Shown: positions 4,759-11,786 of the stretch, piece after piece
Position numbering within the stretch: position 1 is the first letter of the stretch
Layout of the letters: each line of letters starts with the position of its first letter
NCBI GenBank assembly: GCA_020025875.1
Contig: JAHHRI010000032.1
Location: 1-15,373 of the forward strand
Source of the DNA: Alphaproteobacteria bacterium
GTDB lineage: Bacteria; Pseudomonadota; Alphaproteobacteria; RF32; CAG-239
Length of the DNA: 15,373 nt
Direction: 5' to 3'
Notes under the pieces: generated by a model
Seen by the model: the letters and a program-made list of their open reading frames with translations, nothing else
Database searches by the model: none
What the model was told of the DNA's origin: nothing
Translations under genes and position numbers: made by a program

Positions 4759-5916
4759 ATGAAAGAACATATGATAGCTCTGGTCGACTGCGACAGTTTT
4801 TTTGTCAGTTGCGAACAATCCGTTGATCCGTCTTTGCGAGGCAAGCCTGTTTGTGTGGTGACCGGCGACAACGGTTGCGTTGTGTCGCGCTCGCGTGAGG
4901 CAAAGCAGACGGGAGTTAAGATGGGGATGCCGATGTTTATGGCGCGCCGTGAATTTCCGGCGGTTATTTATAAAAATGCCCGACATGAGTTGTATGGTCG
5001 ATATTCTCGTCGGGTAATGTCTTGTCTGCGGGGAATGGTACCTGATGTGGAGGTTGTTTCGGTAGACGAAGCCTATGTCGATTTAACTTCGCTTGATCGG
5101 GTTTATCGGGCAGAATACACGGCGTTGGCTGCCGATATTCGGAAAAAAATTTGGCAAACGGCGGATATTCCGGTTTCGATCGGTCTGGGGCCATCCAAAC
5201 TGTTGGCTAAATTGGCCAGCGACAAGGCCAAGAATGTCGGCGGTATTTTTCGTGTTTTTCCCGATACTGTAGAAAAGGTGCTTCGGGAAACGGACATTAA
5301 CGATGTCAGCGGCATTGGTCGCAGCCATTCCAAACAGATGGCGTATCACGGCATATTTACGGCATGGGATTTTGTTTCTCGTCCCGATCAGCTGATTAGG
5401 AAGCAGATGGGAATTGTCGGTTTGGATCTGAAATATGAGTTGTTGGGATATTATATGCGGCGGGTCGAAACGACGCCCCTGCAGCAGCAATCTGTGCAGG
5501 ACACGTCGGTTTTGCCGTGCTTTACCTCGGATAAAGATATTTTAAGGGCGGAATTGCGTCGCCACCTCCATTGTGCCTGTCGGCGTATAAGAAAAGACGG
5601 CTGTTTTTGCACAACGGCGGGGCTTATGCTGCGCACCAAAGATTTTGCCGTCGTATCCGACAAAGTCAAGCTTCCGGCAGCTTCCGATGCGGAGTTTTGC
5701 ATTGCCGAGGCGGTTATGCCGCTTTTAAAAAACATTTATCATGCGGGAGTACTTTATCGAAGCAGTGGAATTGTGTTGTCTGGATTGGTTTCGAAAGCAA
5801 GCTATCAGCCGGAGCTGTTTGAGCGACTGCAATTTAAAAGCAGTCCGCTTTCGGCGGCGTGGGATGAGCTGGAAAACAAATTTGGAAAAAACGTAATCAA
5901 AGGCGGTTGGTTTTGA
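4759..5916 (+). CDS. umuC: Y-family translesion DNA polymerase, UmuC-like
   Basis: The 385-aa product matches the catalytic subunit of error-prone polymerase V, which copies damaged templates during the SOS response. The palm motifs are present: metal-binding D10 in LVDCDSFFVSCEQ and the pair D103-E104 in SVDEAYVD. SCEQ and the RE block at 46-47 fit UmuC better than DinB. IGLGPSKLLAKLASDKAK at 141-158 and a helix-hairpin-helix near 183-192 (VSGIGRSH) follow, and QPELF at 350-354 resembles a sliding-clamp binding motif. I place the start at ATG 4759, which has GAGG four bases upstream; a frame extension to TTG 4717 runs through the LexA box and is rejected, and ATG 4771 is the alternative. It ends at KGGWF, some 35 residues earlier than E. 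coli UmuC. No umuD lies beside it. Confidence 0.92.
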   Translation: MKEHMIALVDCDSFFVSCEQSVDPSLRGKPVCVVTGDNGCVVSRSREAKQTGVKMGMPMFMARREFPAVIYKNARHELYGRYSRRVMSCLRGMVPDVEVVSVDEAYVDLTSLDRVYRAEYTALAADIRKKIWQTADIPVSIGLGPSKLLAKLASDKAKNVGGIFRVFPDTVEKVLRETDINDVSGIGRSHSKQMAYHGIFTAWDFVSRPDQLIRKQMGIVGLDLKYELLGYYMRRVETTPLQQQSVQDTSVLPCFTSDKDILRAELRRHLHCACRRIRKDGCFCTTAGLMLRTKDFAVVSDKVKLPAASDAEFCIAEAVMPLLKNIYHAGVLYRSSGIVLSGLVSKASYQPELFERLQFKSSPLSAAWDELENKFGKNVIKGGWF

Positions 5917-5968
5917 GAGAAGATCCGCCGCTGCCTGAGGAAGATCGGTTTGCGGGGGAGGGCGGAAA

Positions 5969-6037
5969 ATGATCGAGCTTTCTCATGGCTCCGTATTCCT
6001 GATCTTTGTTTCTCTTTTATTATTTTTTGCTTCTTAA
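5969..6037 (+). CDS. Possible 22-aa membrane peptide
   Basis: The ATG at 5969 follows a strong GGGGGAGGG ribosome site at 7-nt spacing. It encodes a 22-residue peptide with a polar start (MIELSHGS) and a wholly hydrophobic remainder (VFLIFVSLLLFFAS), long enough to enter or span a membrane. It lies 52 bp downstream of umuC and probably on the same SOS transcript. A 19-codon frame (TTG 5913 to TGA 5972) overlaps both the umuC stop and this ATG and could couple them. Peptides of this kind occur as small membrane regulators or type I toxins, but nothing specific is recognised here. Confidence 0.35.
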   Translation: MIELSHGSVFLIFVSLLLFFAS

Positions 6038-6126
6038 ATGATGTCGATTTATAAAAATAATGGTTGCCTGATTCGTCTTAAAATGTTACTTAAAATTAAA
6101 ATATCTTAACCGAACGGAGAAATAAA

Positions 6127-7119
6127 ATGCCGGCAATTTCCCTGATCATTCCCCTCTACAATGCTGTGCGCCACCTGCGGGCTTGTCTCGATTCCGTAAA
6201 AGCGCAGACTTTTACCGATTTGGAAGTGCTGCTGATCAATGACGGTTCGACCGATGGCACATTATCCATAGCAGAAAAATATGCTTGCGAAAACCCCATG
6301 TTTCGCCTGATAACACAGGAAAACGGAGGTGTTTCCGCTGCCCGTAATTGCGGGATAAGTAAGGCGCAGTCGCCGTTTGTTGCGTTTCTTGACCAAGATG
6401 ACGTGTTGCATCCGCAAGCACTGGAAATTCTTTATCGAATGATCTGTCGTGACAATGCCGATGTGGCGGCGTTTCAAATTCATTTTGTGCCCGATGCTTT
6501 TGTCGCAGACGCCTCGCCGGAAAATTTTGCCGTCGATAAAGTGGTTCGCGAAGCTACATTCAGCCGCACGCCGATAGCTGATTTTTTTGGCCATCGGAAA
6601 GGCGGGGCAATTTATGTTTGGAATAAACTCTACCGCCGCGAAGCAATTGCCGGTATTGATTTTCCGCAGGGCGTGCAGCCGGCGGAAGACACGGTCTTTA
6701 CCATGAAAACGTTGCTGACGATCAAAAACATGGTTTCTACCGATGCTCGCCTGCTTTATTATCGTCAAAATGAGGATTCCGTTTCTAAGCAAGGAATAAC
6801 CGACAAATATGTTCGTTCCCATGCGTTGGCGGCAGAAGAAATGGAACGTTTTTTTGCAAGCTTGTCGGATGTGGACGACAAGCTGCGCCAAAATCTCGAT
6901 TTTTACCTCACTCGTTTTATCTTCAAATCGCTGGTTTCTCAACCGCTGCGGAAGATCTTTGGCGCCAACCGCAAACAACGGGTGGATGCGGCACGGAAGT
7001 ATGCGGCTATGTTCTACCAAAGCGGCGCGCTGAAACCGCAACTGCTGGGCAGCAGAAAAAACATGGCTTGCAAGCTGTATCTCAGTGGGCATGATCGATG
7101 GGCAAAGTTTTTGGTGTAG
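6127..7119 (+). CDS. Family 2 glycosyltransferase (GT-A fold)
   Basis: The 330-aa product would transfer a sugar from a nucleotide donor to a glycan or lipid acceptor at the cytoplasmic face of the membrane. The N-terminal GT2 domain shows LIIPLYNA at 6-13, NDGSTDGT at 38-45, the ENGGVSAARN block at 65-74, the metal and nucleotide binding FLDQDD at 87-92 and a likely catalytic E187-D188 (PAEDTVF). The C-terminal 120 residues are helical and basic, without a clear membrane segment. GGAG lies 7 nt before the ATG. It is followed after 12 bp by the histidine phosphatase gene, so the two are an operon. The substrate cannot be predicted; cell-envelope polysaccharide synthesis is likely from the family. 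Confidence 0.9.
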   Translation: MPAISLIIPLYNAVRHLRACLDSVKAQTFTDLEVLLINDGSTDGTLSIAEKYACENPMFRLITQENGGVSAARNCGISKAQSPFVAFLDQDDVLHPQALEILYRMICRDNADVAAFQIHFVPDAFVADASPENFAVDKVVREATFSRTPIADFFGHRKGGAIYVWNKLYRREAIAGIDFPQGVQPAEDTVFTMKTLLTIKNMVSTDARLLYYRQNEDSVSKQGITDKYVRSHALAAEEMERFFASLSDVDDKLRQNLDFYLTRFIFKSLVSQPLRKIFGANRKQRVDAARKYAAMFYQSGALKPQLLGSRKNMACKLYLSGHDRWAKFLV

Positions 7120-7131
7120 GAGGAGGAAAGC

Positions 7132-7680
7132 GTGAAACTGGTTATTATCCGCCACGGGCAAACCGATGGCAACGTTAAAGGATTGGTTCAAGGGGCGGGA
7201 ATGGATCTGCCGCTTAACGAAACCGGATATATGCAAGCCGCTGCCGCTGCAGAAAAACTAAAAAATTATCAGATGTCGGTCGTATATGCCTCGACAATGC
7301 TCCGCGCCCGTCAGACGGCAAAAGAGATTGTCGATGCCCTCGGTTGTCCCATGCAGATTGCGGACGGGTTGGAAGAAGTGCATTTCGGAGAAGCGGAAGG
7401 GATATTTTCGGAAGATGTCCACCGAATTTATGGTGATGTGTTTGCGGTGATCAACGACGAAAACCATCCCCAACGTTTCGATGTTTGCTTGCCGGGCGGG
7501 GAAAGTATCAGGCAAAGCACGGAAAGAGCCATTGCCGCCTTGCGCAAAATTGCCGCGCAAACCGATTTTGCCGTTGTTGGCGTGGTCACTCACGGCGCGT
7601 TGATGTTTAACCTTTATTATCATTTTTTTAAGCAGGCGCGGCGCTTTGATAATTGCGAATTTTTTGAACTTGAGTTGTGA
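7132..7680 (+). CDS. Histidine phosphatase family protein (phosphoglycerate mutase-like)
   Basis: The 182-aa cytosolic enzyme belongs to the branch of the histidine phosphatase superfamily that includes GpmB and CobC. It has the phosphohistidine motif IRHGQTD (RHG at 7-9), R60 in LRARQTAKE, the acid E82 in EEVHFGEAEG and the second catalytic histidine H154 in VVTHGA. These indicate hydrolysis of a phosphomonoester; mutase activity is less likely for such a short form, and the substrate is unknown. The start is GTG with a very strong AGGAGGAGG site just upstream and no nearby ATG alternative. It lies 12 bp after the glycosyltransferase gene, so it may act on a sugar phosphate, though this is only inference. 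Confidence 0.88.
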   Translation: MKLVIIRHGQTDGNVKGLVQGAGMDLPLNETGYMQAAAAAEKLKNYQMSVVYASTMLRARQTAKEIVDALGCPMQIADGLEEVHFGEAEGIFSEDVHRIYGDVFAVINDENHPQRFDVCLPGGESIRQSTERAIAALRKIAAQTDFAVVGVVTHGALMFNLYYHFFKQARRFDNCEFFELEL

Positions 7681-7711
7681 AGTGGTTATCCGCTCCGCTG
7701 CCGGCTGTCAT

Positions 7712-7758
7712 CTTTTGCCGAAAGTCGCCGGACGATTTGCTGATTGTGTCGGCAAAAG
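7712..7758 (+). other. Stable hairpin in the 3' region of the glycosyltransferase-phosphatase operon
   Basis: A perfect 10-bp inverted repeat (CTTTTGCCGA / TCGGCAAAAG) with a 27-nt loop lies 32 bp after the phosphatase stop. There is no T run, so it is not a standard intrinsic terminator. It may stabilise the 3' end. Confidence 0.4.
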
Positions 7759-7838
7759 CTTGAAACCATAAAGCAAAACAACATCAAGTGTCGATGTTTA
7801 TGGGACAATGCCTGAGAAAACCGCTCCGAACGAATGGG

Positions 7839-7908
7839 AAAAAAAGAGCCGCTTGTCGGGGGATTGTTTATCGGCGGCGGGCATGGCGCGGATAAACGGC
7901 AAGCGGCT
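7839..7908 (-). terminator. Rho-independent terminator of hsp20
   Basis: Read on the minus strand, AGCCGCTTG pairs with CAAGCGGCT (9 bp). An inner TTTATC/GATAAA pairing extends the stem across internal loops, and a CTC then T7 run follows at 7845-7839. It begins 26 bp after the hsp20 stop. Confidence 0.75.
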
Positions 7909-7933
7909 TTAAAGCGGCTGTTTGTTATGGCCG

Positions 7934-8407
7934 CTATTCTTTTTTCTTGGTTTTGATTGGCAGTCTTTTCTTTTTTGACTGTTCGACGGCAGTTTTGGGA
8001 ATATGGATTTTCAAAATACCGTCTTCATAATCGCCTTCTGCTTTTGCATAGTCCAAATCCCACGGCAGAGGAATGGTGCGTTGAAACATACCGTAAGAAA
8101 CTTCGGAAAAATAGTTATCTCCTTTGTTGTGTTCTACGCGGCTTTTCTTTTCTCCGCTGATGGAGAGATAACCGTCGGAGGAAATTTCCACGTCAAGGTC
8201 GGCTTCGTTCATCCCCGGAACTTCCGCCAGTACATCGACGGCATCTTTATTTTCCGAAAATTCGATTTTCAGCTCATTTTCGCGCATTTCAAATTCTTCG
8301 GGTATGTCAAAAATATTGCGTATATGAGATAAAAAACGCCGCAATTCGTTTCCCGAATGTGTCGGCGTATGATACTCTTTCGTATGGTTTGTTATGAGAT
8401 TTTTCAT
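7934..8407 (-). CDS. hsp20: Small heat-shock protein, Hsp20/alpha-crystallin family
   Basis: The 157-aa holdase chaperone would bind unfolding proteins in the cytosol without ATP. The alpha-crystallin domain spans about residues 46-141, with AEVPGMNEADLDVEIS, LSISGEKK, the block SYGMFQRTIPLP and the conserved GIL at 130-132. The C-terminal L-P-I (149-151) is the oligomer-forming I/L-x-I motif, and a lysine-rich tail follows. I choose ATG 8407 because GGAG lies 8 nt upstream and the family's N-terminus fits. An in-frame ATG at 8479 would add 24 residues without a ribosome site. The 5' region folds into a hairpin that buries this ATG (see 8404-8445). The gene is 77 bp downstream of the EF-hand gene and possibly co-transcribed. 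Confidence 0.93.
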   Translation of the reverse strand: MKNLITNHTKEYHTPTHSGNELRRFLSHIRNIFDIPEEFEMRENELKIEFSENKDAVDVLAEVPGMNEADLDVEISSDGYLSISGEKKSRVEHNKGDNYFSEVSYGMFQRTIPLPWDLDYAKAEGDYEDGILKIHIPKTAVEQSKKKRLPIKTKKKE

Positions 8408-8445
8408 TGTCTGTTCTCCGTAAGTTGTTTTTTTACAGACAATAA
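8404..8445 (-). promoter_or_regulatory. Candidate RNA thermometer at the hsp20 start codon
   Basis: On the minus strand UUAUUGUCUGU (8445-8435) can pair with ACAGACAAUGA (8414-8404). This makes 11 bp with one G-U pair and a 20-nt loop. The AUG start codon is inside the 3' arm and the GGAG ribosome site lies in the loop. The stem is AU-rich and should melt on warming. It is not the ROSE or fourU sequence pattern, so its role is inferred from geometry and from the heat-shock gene it controls. Confidence 0.5.
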
Positions 8446-8484
8446 GATAATCAGTACCTCCTTTTTTATAAGCTGGCATAAAGT

Positions 8485-8859
8485 TTAGTAGTAGCGGGCT
8501 CGCCCCTTGTCCAATTTTTGATATTCTTCAATATAGGCGGAGAGCTCCTGAAACGTCAGAAAGCCGTCTTCGTCTTTGTCCATTGTCTTAAATTGTTCGT
8601 CAGGCGACTGATATATGCCTTTTTTGCGGGCGCGGCGCAGATTTTTTTCCTCCGTGCGGGTATAGGTTTTGACTTTGGCGCCAAATTCTTCCTGACTTAA
8701 CTTGCCGTCACGGTCTTTGTCCAACCGATTCATTTCTCCGATGGCTATTTTTTGCGCATGGGAAACCTGCGGCACATCCTTAGGCGGGTTGTATTTGGCG
8801 CAAACGCCAAATGAGGTTGTTAAAGCCGCAAACAAAAGTACATAAGCCGATTTTTGCAT
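8485..8859 (-). CDS. Secreted EF-hand calcium-binding protein
   Basis: The 124-aa product has a Sec signal peptide (MQKSAYVLLFAALTTSFGVC, cleavage likely after VCA near residue 21). In the periplasm it would carry two canonical EF-hand loops, D47-D49-D51-S55-E58 (DKDRDGKLSQEE) and D94-D96-D98-T102-E105 (DKDEDGFLTFQE), separated by a basic linker. All liganding positions are filled, so calcium binding is likely; no enzymatic domain is attached. AAGGAG lies 6 nt before the ATG. It precedes hsp20 in the same direction with no terminator between, so the two may share a transcript. Confidence 0.85.
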   Translation of the reverse strand: MQKSAYVLLFAALTTSFGVCAKYNPPKDVPQVSHAQKIAIGEMNRLDKDRDGKLSQEEFGAKVKTYTRTEEKNLRRARKKGIYQSPDEQFKTMDKDEDGFLTFQELSAYIEEYQKLDKGRARYY

Positions 8860-8962
8860 TTTCTTCTCCTTTGTGTTTTCTTCATCCGTTTAATTAAAAC
8901 TTAAAAAAGCCTATTTAAAGTCCGTTTCAAGGCAGAGATGCTCCCAACGGCGGAAAACTTTG

Positions 8963-9688
8963 TCAGTAGAAGTTTTCGCCGGAGATGAGTCCCGAAATGC
9001 CGGTATTGACCAGTTGGCCGTTTTCCAAACGCACTTTTCGATCCATGATCGAAGCCAGTTCCATGTTGTGGGTGGCAATCAGGGCTGCCAGTCCGGTTTC
9101 TTTGACAATGTTCAGCAGTTCGGCAAAGACGATGTCGGAGGTTTTGGGGTCGAGATTGCCGGTCGGTTCGTCTGCCAGCAGCAGTTTTGGCGCATTGGCC
9201 AACGCGCGGGCAATGGCTACTCGCTGTTGCTCTCCTCCTGACAATTCTGCCGGTCGATGCTTGAGCCGATTACCGAGATCGAGGCGATTGAGCAGCCACT
9301 CCGCCCGTTCTTTGGCAGCTTTGGTGTTGCGTCCGGAAATGAGCTGAGGCAGCATCACGTTTTCCACCGCGCTAAAGTCTGGCAGCAAGTTGTGATATTG
9401 GTAAACAAAACCGAGAAAATCGCGGCGCAGCAGGGTGCGTAGCCCATCGCCAAGCTTGGAGCAGTTTTGTCGGTTGAGAAAAATTTGGCCGCTGCTCGGT
9501 GTTTCCAAAAGACCGGCAATTTGCAACAATGTGGATTTTCCCGAGCCTGAAGGGCCGATCAGGGCGACGATTTCACCGCTTTTGATCTCCAGATCGACAC
9601 CGGTTAAAACATCAAGTTTTTGAGACCCCTGACGGAAGCTTTTGCAAACTTGTTTTAATGCCAGTACGGTTTCTTTTTCGTTATTCAT
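8963..9688 (-). CDS. lolD: Lipoprotein-releasing ABC transporter, ATPase LolD
   Basis: This 241-aa ATPase powers release of outer-membrane lipoproteins from the inner membrane to the carrier LolA. It contains Walker A GPSGSGKST at 45-53, the Q-loop in VYQYHNLLPDFSA (95-107, the LolD-type block), signature LSGGEQQR at 149-156, Walker B LLLADEP at 169-175 and the switch histidine H207. Length is standard. Its ATG lies within the last codons of lolC (8-bp overlap, TATGAATAA), which means coupled translation and complex formation. A short C-terminal tail (SGLISGENFY) follows the ATPase core. Confidence 0.95.
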   Translation of the reverse strand: MNNEKETVLALKQVCKSFRQGSQKLDVLTGVDLEIKSGEIVALIGPSGSGKSTLLQIAGLLETPSSGQIFLNRQNCSKLGDGLRTLLRRDFLGFVYQYHNLLPDFSAVENVMLPQLISGRNTKAAKERAEWLLNRLDLGNRLKHRPAELSGGEQQRVAIARALANAPKLLLADEPTGNLDPKTSDIVFAELLNIVKETGLAALIATHNMELASIMDRKVRLENGQLVNTGISGLISGENFY

Positions 9689-10928
9689 AGCGTAGTGCCT
9701 CCACGGGATCCATTTTTGCCGCTCGGTATGCCGGATAAATTGTCGCCAGAAAAGAAAGCAACAGAGCGATCAGAGTGATAACCGCCACCTCCGTATAATC
9801 TATTTTGGCAGGCAGTTGTGATAAAAAGTAAATTTCTGCGGAAAAAAGCTCTCGTCCCGACAGATCTTGCAAAAATTGTCGGATCGTTTCGATGTTGTTG
9901 CAAAACAAAACACCTATCAGCAGTCCGAGTGCGGTTCCCACGGCACCTATAAAAGCGCCGTCCATAAAAAAGATCCGCATGATCATGCCCTTGGTTGCTC
10001 CCATCGTCCGCAGCACGGCCACATCTCTGCCTTTGTCTTTGACCAGCATAATCAATCCGGTAATGATGTTAAAGGCAGCCACCAGAATAATCAGCGTCAG
10101 GATCAGGAACATCACGTTGCGTTCAACGTCAATGGCGTTGAAAAATGCCGAATTGGACTGCCGCCAATCGAGAATATAAGCCCCCGGATCCACGCTTTTT
10201 TCGATGGCTGCGCGGGTGTCTTTCAGCAGATTTTCGTCTTTTAGGGTAACGTCAATGTTGGTCACGGCGTCACCGGTGCCGAAAAAGATCTGAGCGGTGT
10301 CGATCGGCATAAATATGAAGTTGGAGTCGTATTCGAACATACCGAGTTCAAAAGTGCCGATAATGCGATAAGATTTCATCCGCGGCACGGTGCCGAAAGC
10401 GGTAATTTTGCCGTTGGGCGAAATGAGGGTAATTTCATCTCCGGGAATCAGCCCCATTTTCAGCGCCAGTCGGTAGCCGATAATGACGTTGTTGCCGCTA
10501 AACTCTGCCATATTGACATGGAGCATACTGTTTTTGAGTGTTTCCTTATTTAAAATATCTTCTTTGCGCATACCGCGTACCATGGCGCCTTCAGCCGCTC
10601 TGCCGGAAGAGGCCAGCAACTGTTTTTCGATCATGGGAAAAACATTTTGGACATTGTCGAATTGGGCAATTTCTGCCGTGGCCTGCCGATAGTTGTTGAA
10701 CGGCTGCCCGCCGGCGGCAACGATGCCGATATGCCCGTTAATACCCAAAATGCGCGACAAAAGCTCGGCACGAAAACCGTTCATCACCGACATGACGATG
10801 ATCAAAGTGGCGACGCCCAAGGCAATTCCGGTAAAAGCAAAGCCGGTAATGACCGAGATAAAGCCTTCTTTGCGCTTGGCGCGAAGATAGCGGCAGGCCA
10901 AAAGCCTTTCAAACTGGTTAAAAATCAT
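9681..10928 (-). CDS. lolC: Lipoprotein-releasing ABC transporter permease, LolC/LolE family
   Basis: The 415-aa inner-membrane permease has one membrane helix near residues 24-48 (SVITGFAFTGIALGVATLII) and a periplasmic MacB-like domain from about 50 to 270. Three helices follow at about 272-296, 315-345 and 373-397, ending in the conserved MDPVEALRYE. The opening motif with RYLRAKRKEGFISVI is typical. Enterobacteria have separate LolC and LolE; a single permease of this kind, paired directly with lolD, probably forms a homodimer (inference from family knowledge). GAGGAG precedes the ATG at good spacing. It is transcribed divergently from rpmI. Confidence 0.94.
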   Translation of the reverse strand: MIFNQFERLLACRYLRAKRKEGFISVITGFAFTGIALGVATLIIVMSVMNGFRAELLSRILGINGHIGIVAAGGQPFNNYRQATAEIAQFDNVQNVFPMIEKQLLASSGRAAEGAMVRGMRKEDILNKETLKNSMLHVNMAEFSGNNVIIGYRLALKMGLIPGDEITLISPNGKITAFGTVPRMKSYRIIGTFELGMFEYDSNFIFMPIDTAQIFFGTGDAVTNIDVTLKDENLLKDTRAAIEKSVDPGAYILDWRQSNSAFFNAIDVERNVMFLILTLIILVAAFNIITGLIMLVKDKGRDVAVLRTMGATKGMIMRIFFMDGAFIGAVGTALGLLIGVLFCNNIETIRQFLQDLSGRELFSAEIYFLSQLPAKIDYTEVAVITLIALLLSFLATIYPAYRAAKMDPVEALRYE

Positions 10929-11022
10929 TAAACTCTCCTCTTTTGTAAATGTTTATATCTTTGGCGGTTTCAAATTGCAATATAAATTGCGGTTTTTTCC
11001 GAATTTTGCCGAAAAAAAACGC

Positions 11023-11051
11023 TTGCAAAGAAAATGTTTGTGATATATAAA
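11023..11051 (+). promoter_or_regulatory. Promoter of rpmI-rplT operon
   Basis: TTGCAA (11023-11028), a 17-nt spacer and TATAAA (11046-11051) are located about 90 bp before rpmI. The transcript would have a leader of some 80 nt. Confidence 0.6.
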
Positions 11052-11054
11052 TCA

Positions 11055-11103
11055 AAACGATTTTTAAGATGCACGGGCTAAAGGCATGCCTTATGTATCG
11101 TTT
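11055..11103 (+). promoter_or_regulatory. Structured leader of rpmI (possible L20/L35 autoregulatory element)
   Basis: AAACGAT (11055-11061) pairs with ATCGTTT (11097-11103). The enclosed segment holds the palindrome AAGGCATGCCTT (11081-11092), and GGG at 11075-11077 could pair with CCC at 11110-11112. In other bacteria L20 represses this operon through a folded leader. Here only the foldability is seen; homology to a known leader is not established. Confidence 0.35.
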
Positions 11104-11138
11104 GTTAAACCCATCTAAGTCGTTAGAAAGGAAATAAA

Positions 11139-11336
11139 ATGCCCAAAATGAAAACCAAAAGCTCGGTTAAAAAACGCTTCGGCGTCACCGGCACCGGCAA
11201 GTTAAAGAGAAACTTCGCCAAAAAGAGACACTGTCTCTTCTGCAAAACCCAGAAGATGAAAAGACAAGCCAGAGGAACCACCTTGGTTGCCGAGTGCGAT
11301 GTTCAGATCGTCAAACAATTTTTACCGTATTTGTAG
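11139..11336 (+). CDS. rpmI: 50S ribosomal protein L35
   Basis: The product is a 65-aa, very basic protein of the large ribosomal subunit. The start MPKMKTKSSVKKRF and the core VTGTGKLKRNFAKKRH are typical of L35, and the end VKQFLPYL is the family's usual C-terminus. AAAGGAAA lies just before the ATG. It is first in the operon and is followed after 12 bp by rplT. No infC precedes it; the gene has its own promoter. Confidence 0.98.
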   Translation: MPKMKTKSSVKKRFGVTGTGKLKRNFAKKRHCLFCKTQKMKRQARGTTLVAECDVQIVKQFLPYL

Positions 11337-11348
11337 GAGGATGTATAG

Positions 11349-11705
11349 ATGTCTCGTGTTAAAAGAGGTGTAACGGCTCGTGCTCGCCACAAAAAGATTT
11401 TTGCCATGGCGAAAGGCTATCGCGGTCGTTCCAAGAACGTGTTCAGAGTAGCTGTTGAAAAAGTCGAAAAGGCTTTGCAATATGCCTACCGCGACAGAAG
11501 AGCTAAGAAGAGAAGTTTCCGCTCACTGTGGATTCAAAGAATTGGCGCTGCCGCCAGACTCAATGAAATGACATACTCCCGATTTATGAACGGGCTCAGC
11601 AAAGCAGGTATTGAGCTTGATCGTAAAGTGTTGGCTGATATCGCATTAAGAGAGCCCGAGGCATTTGCCAAGTTAGTCGCTGAGGCTAAGGACGCTTTGA
11701 AGTAA
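11349..11705 (+). CDS. rplT: 50S ribosomal protein L20
   Basis: The 118-aa protein binds 23S rRNA early in assembly of the large subunit. It starts SRVKRGVTARARHKKI, contains AKGYRGRSKNVFRVA and the block LQYAYRDRRAKKRSFRSLWI, and ends with ELDRKVLADIALREPEAFAK, all diagnostic. Length is standard. AGGAGG precedes the ATG. In several bacteria this protein also represses its own operon by binding the leader; a foldable leader is present before rpmI. Confidence 0.98.
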   Translation: MSRVKRGVTARARHKKIFAMAKGYRGRSKNVFRVAVEKVEKALQYAYRDRRAKKRSFRSLWIQRIGAAARLNEMTYSRFMNGLSKAGIELDRKVLADIALREPEAFAKLVAEAKDALK

Positions 11706-11727
11706 TTTTTATAATGCGAAAAAAATA

Positions 11728-11766
11728 AAAAAGAGTCTGTCTCGCGCAATCGAGCAGACTCTTTTT
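11728..11766 (+). terminator. Strong terminator/attenuator between rplT and pheS
   Basis: AAAAAGAGTCTG(T)CTCG pairs with CGAGCAGACTCTTTTT over 16 bp with one bulged T and a 6-nt loop, followed by T-rich sequence. It ends only 20 bp before the pheS start codon. A perfect TATAAT sits at 11710-11715 but has no convincing -35, so pheST expression may depend on read-through. Confidence 0.85.
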
Positions 11767-11786
11767 ATTTGCATATGGGGAAAACA

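Noticed and set aside
6262..7236. 324-codon minus-strand ORF opposite the glycosyltransferase and phosphatase
   Set aside because: It is antisense to two genes with complete family motifs. The long open frame comes from their codon bias.
7808..7912. 34-codon plus-strand ORF (MPEKTAPNEW...)
   Set aside because: It has no properly spaced ribosome site and lies within the hsp20 terminator.
8408..8479. 24-residue N-terminal extension of Hsp20 from ATG 8479
   Set aside because: No ribosome site before it; ATG 8407 has a well-placed GGAG and a typical length.
8925..8931. CTTGAAA as a heat-shock sigma factor -35 upstream of the EF-hand/hsp20 pair
   Set aside because: No matching CCCAT-like -10 at the right distance, so the 7-mer may be chance.
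8909..8933. Terminator for lolD (GCCT/AGGC then T6 on the minus strand)
   Set aside because: Only a 4-bp stem with a 17-nt loop; too weak to call.
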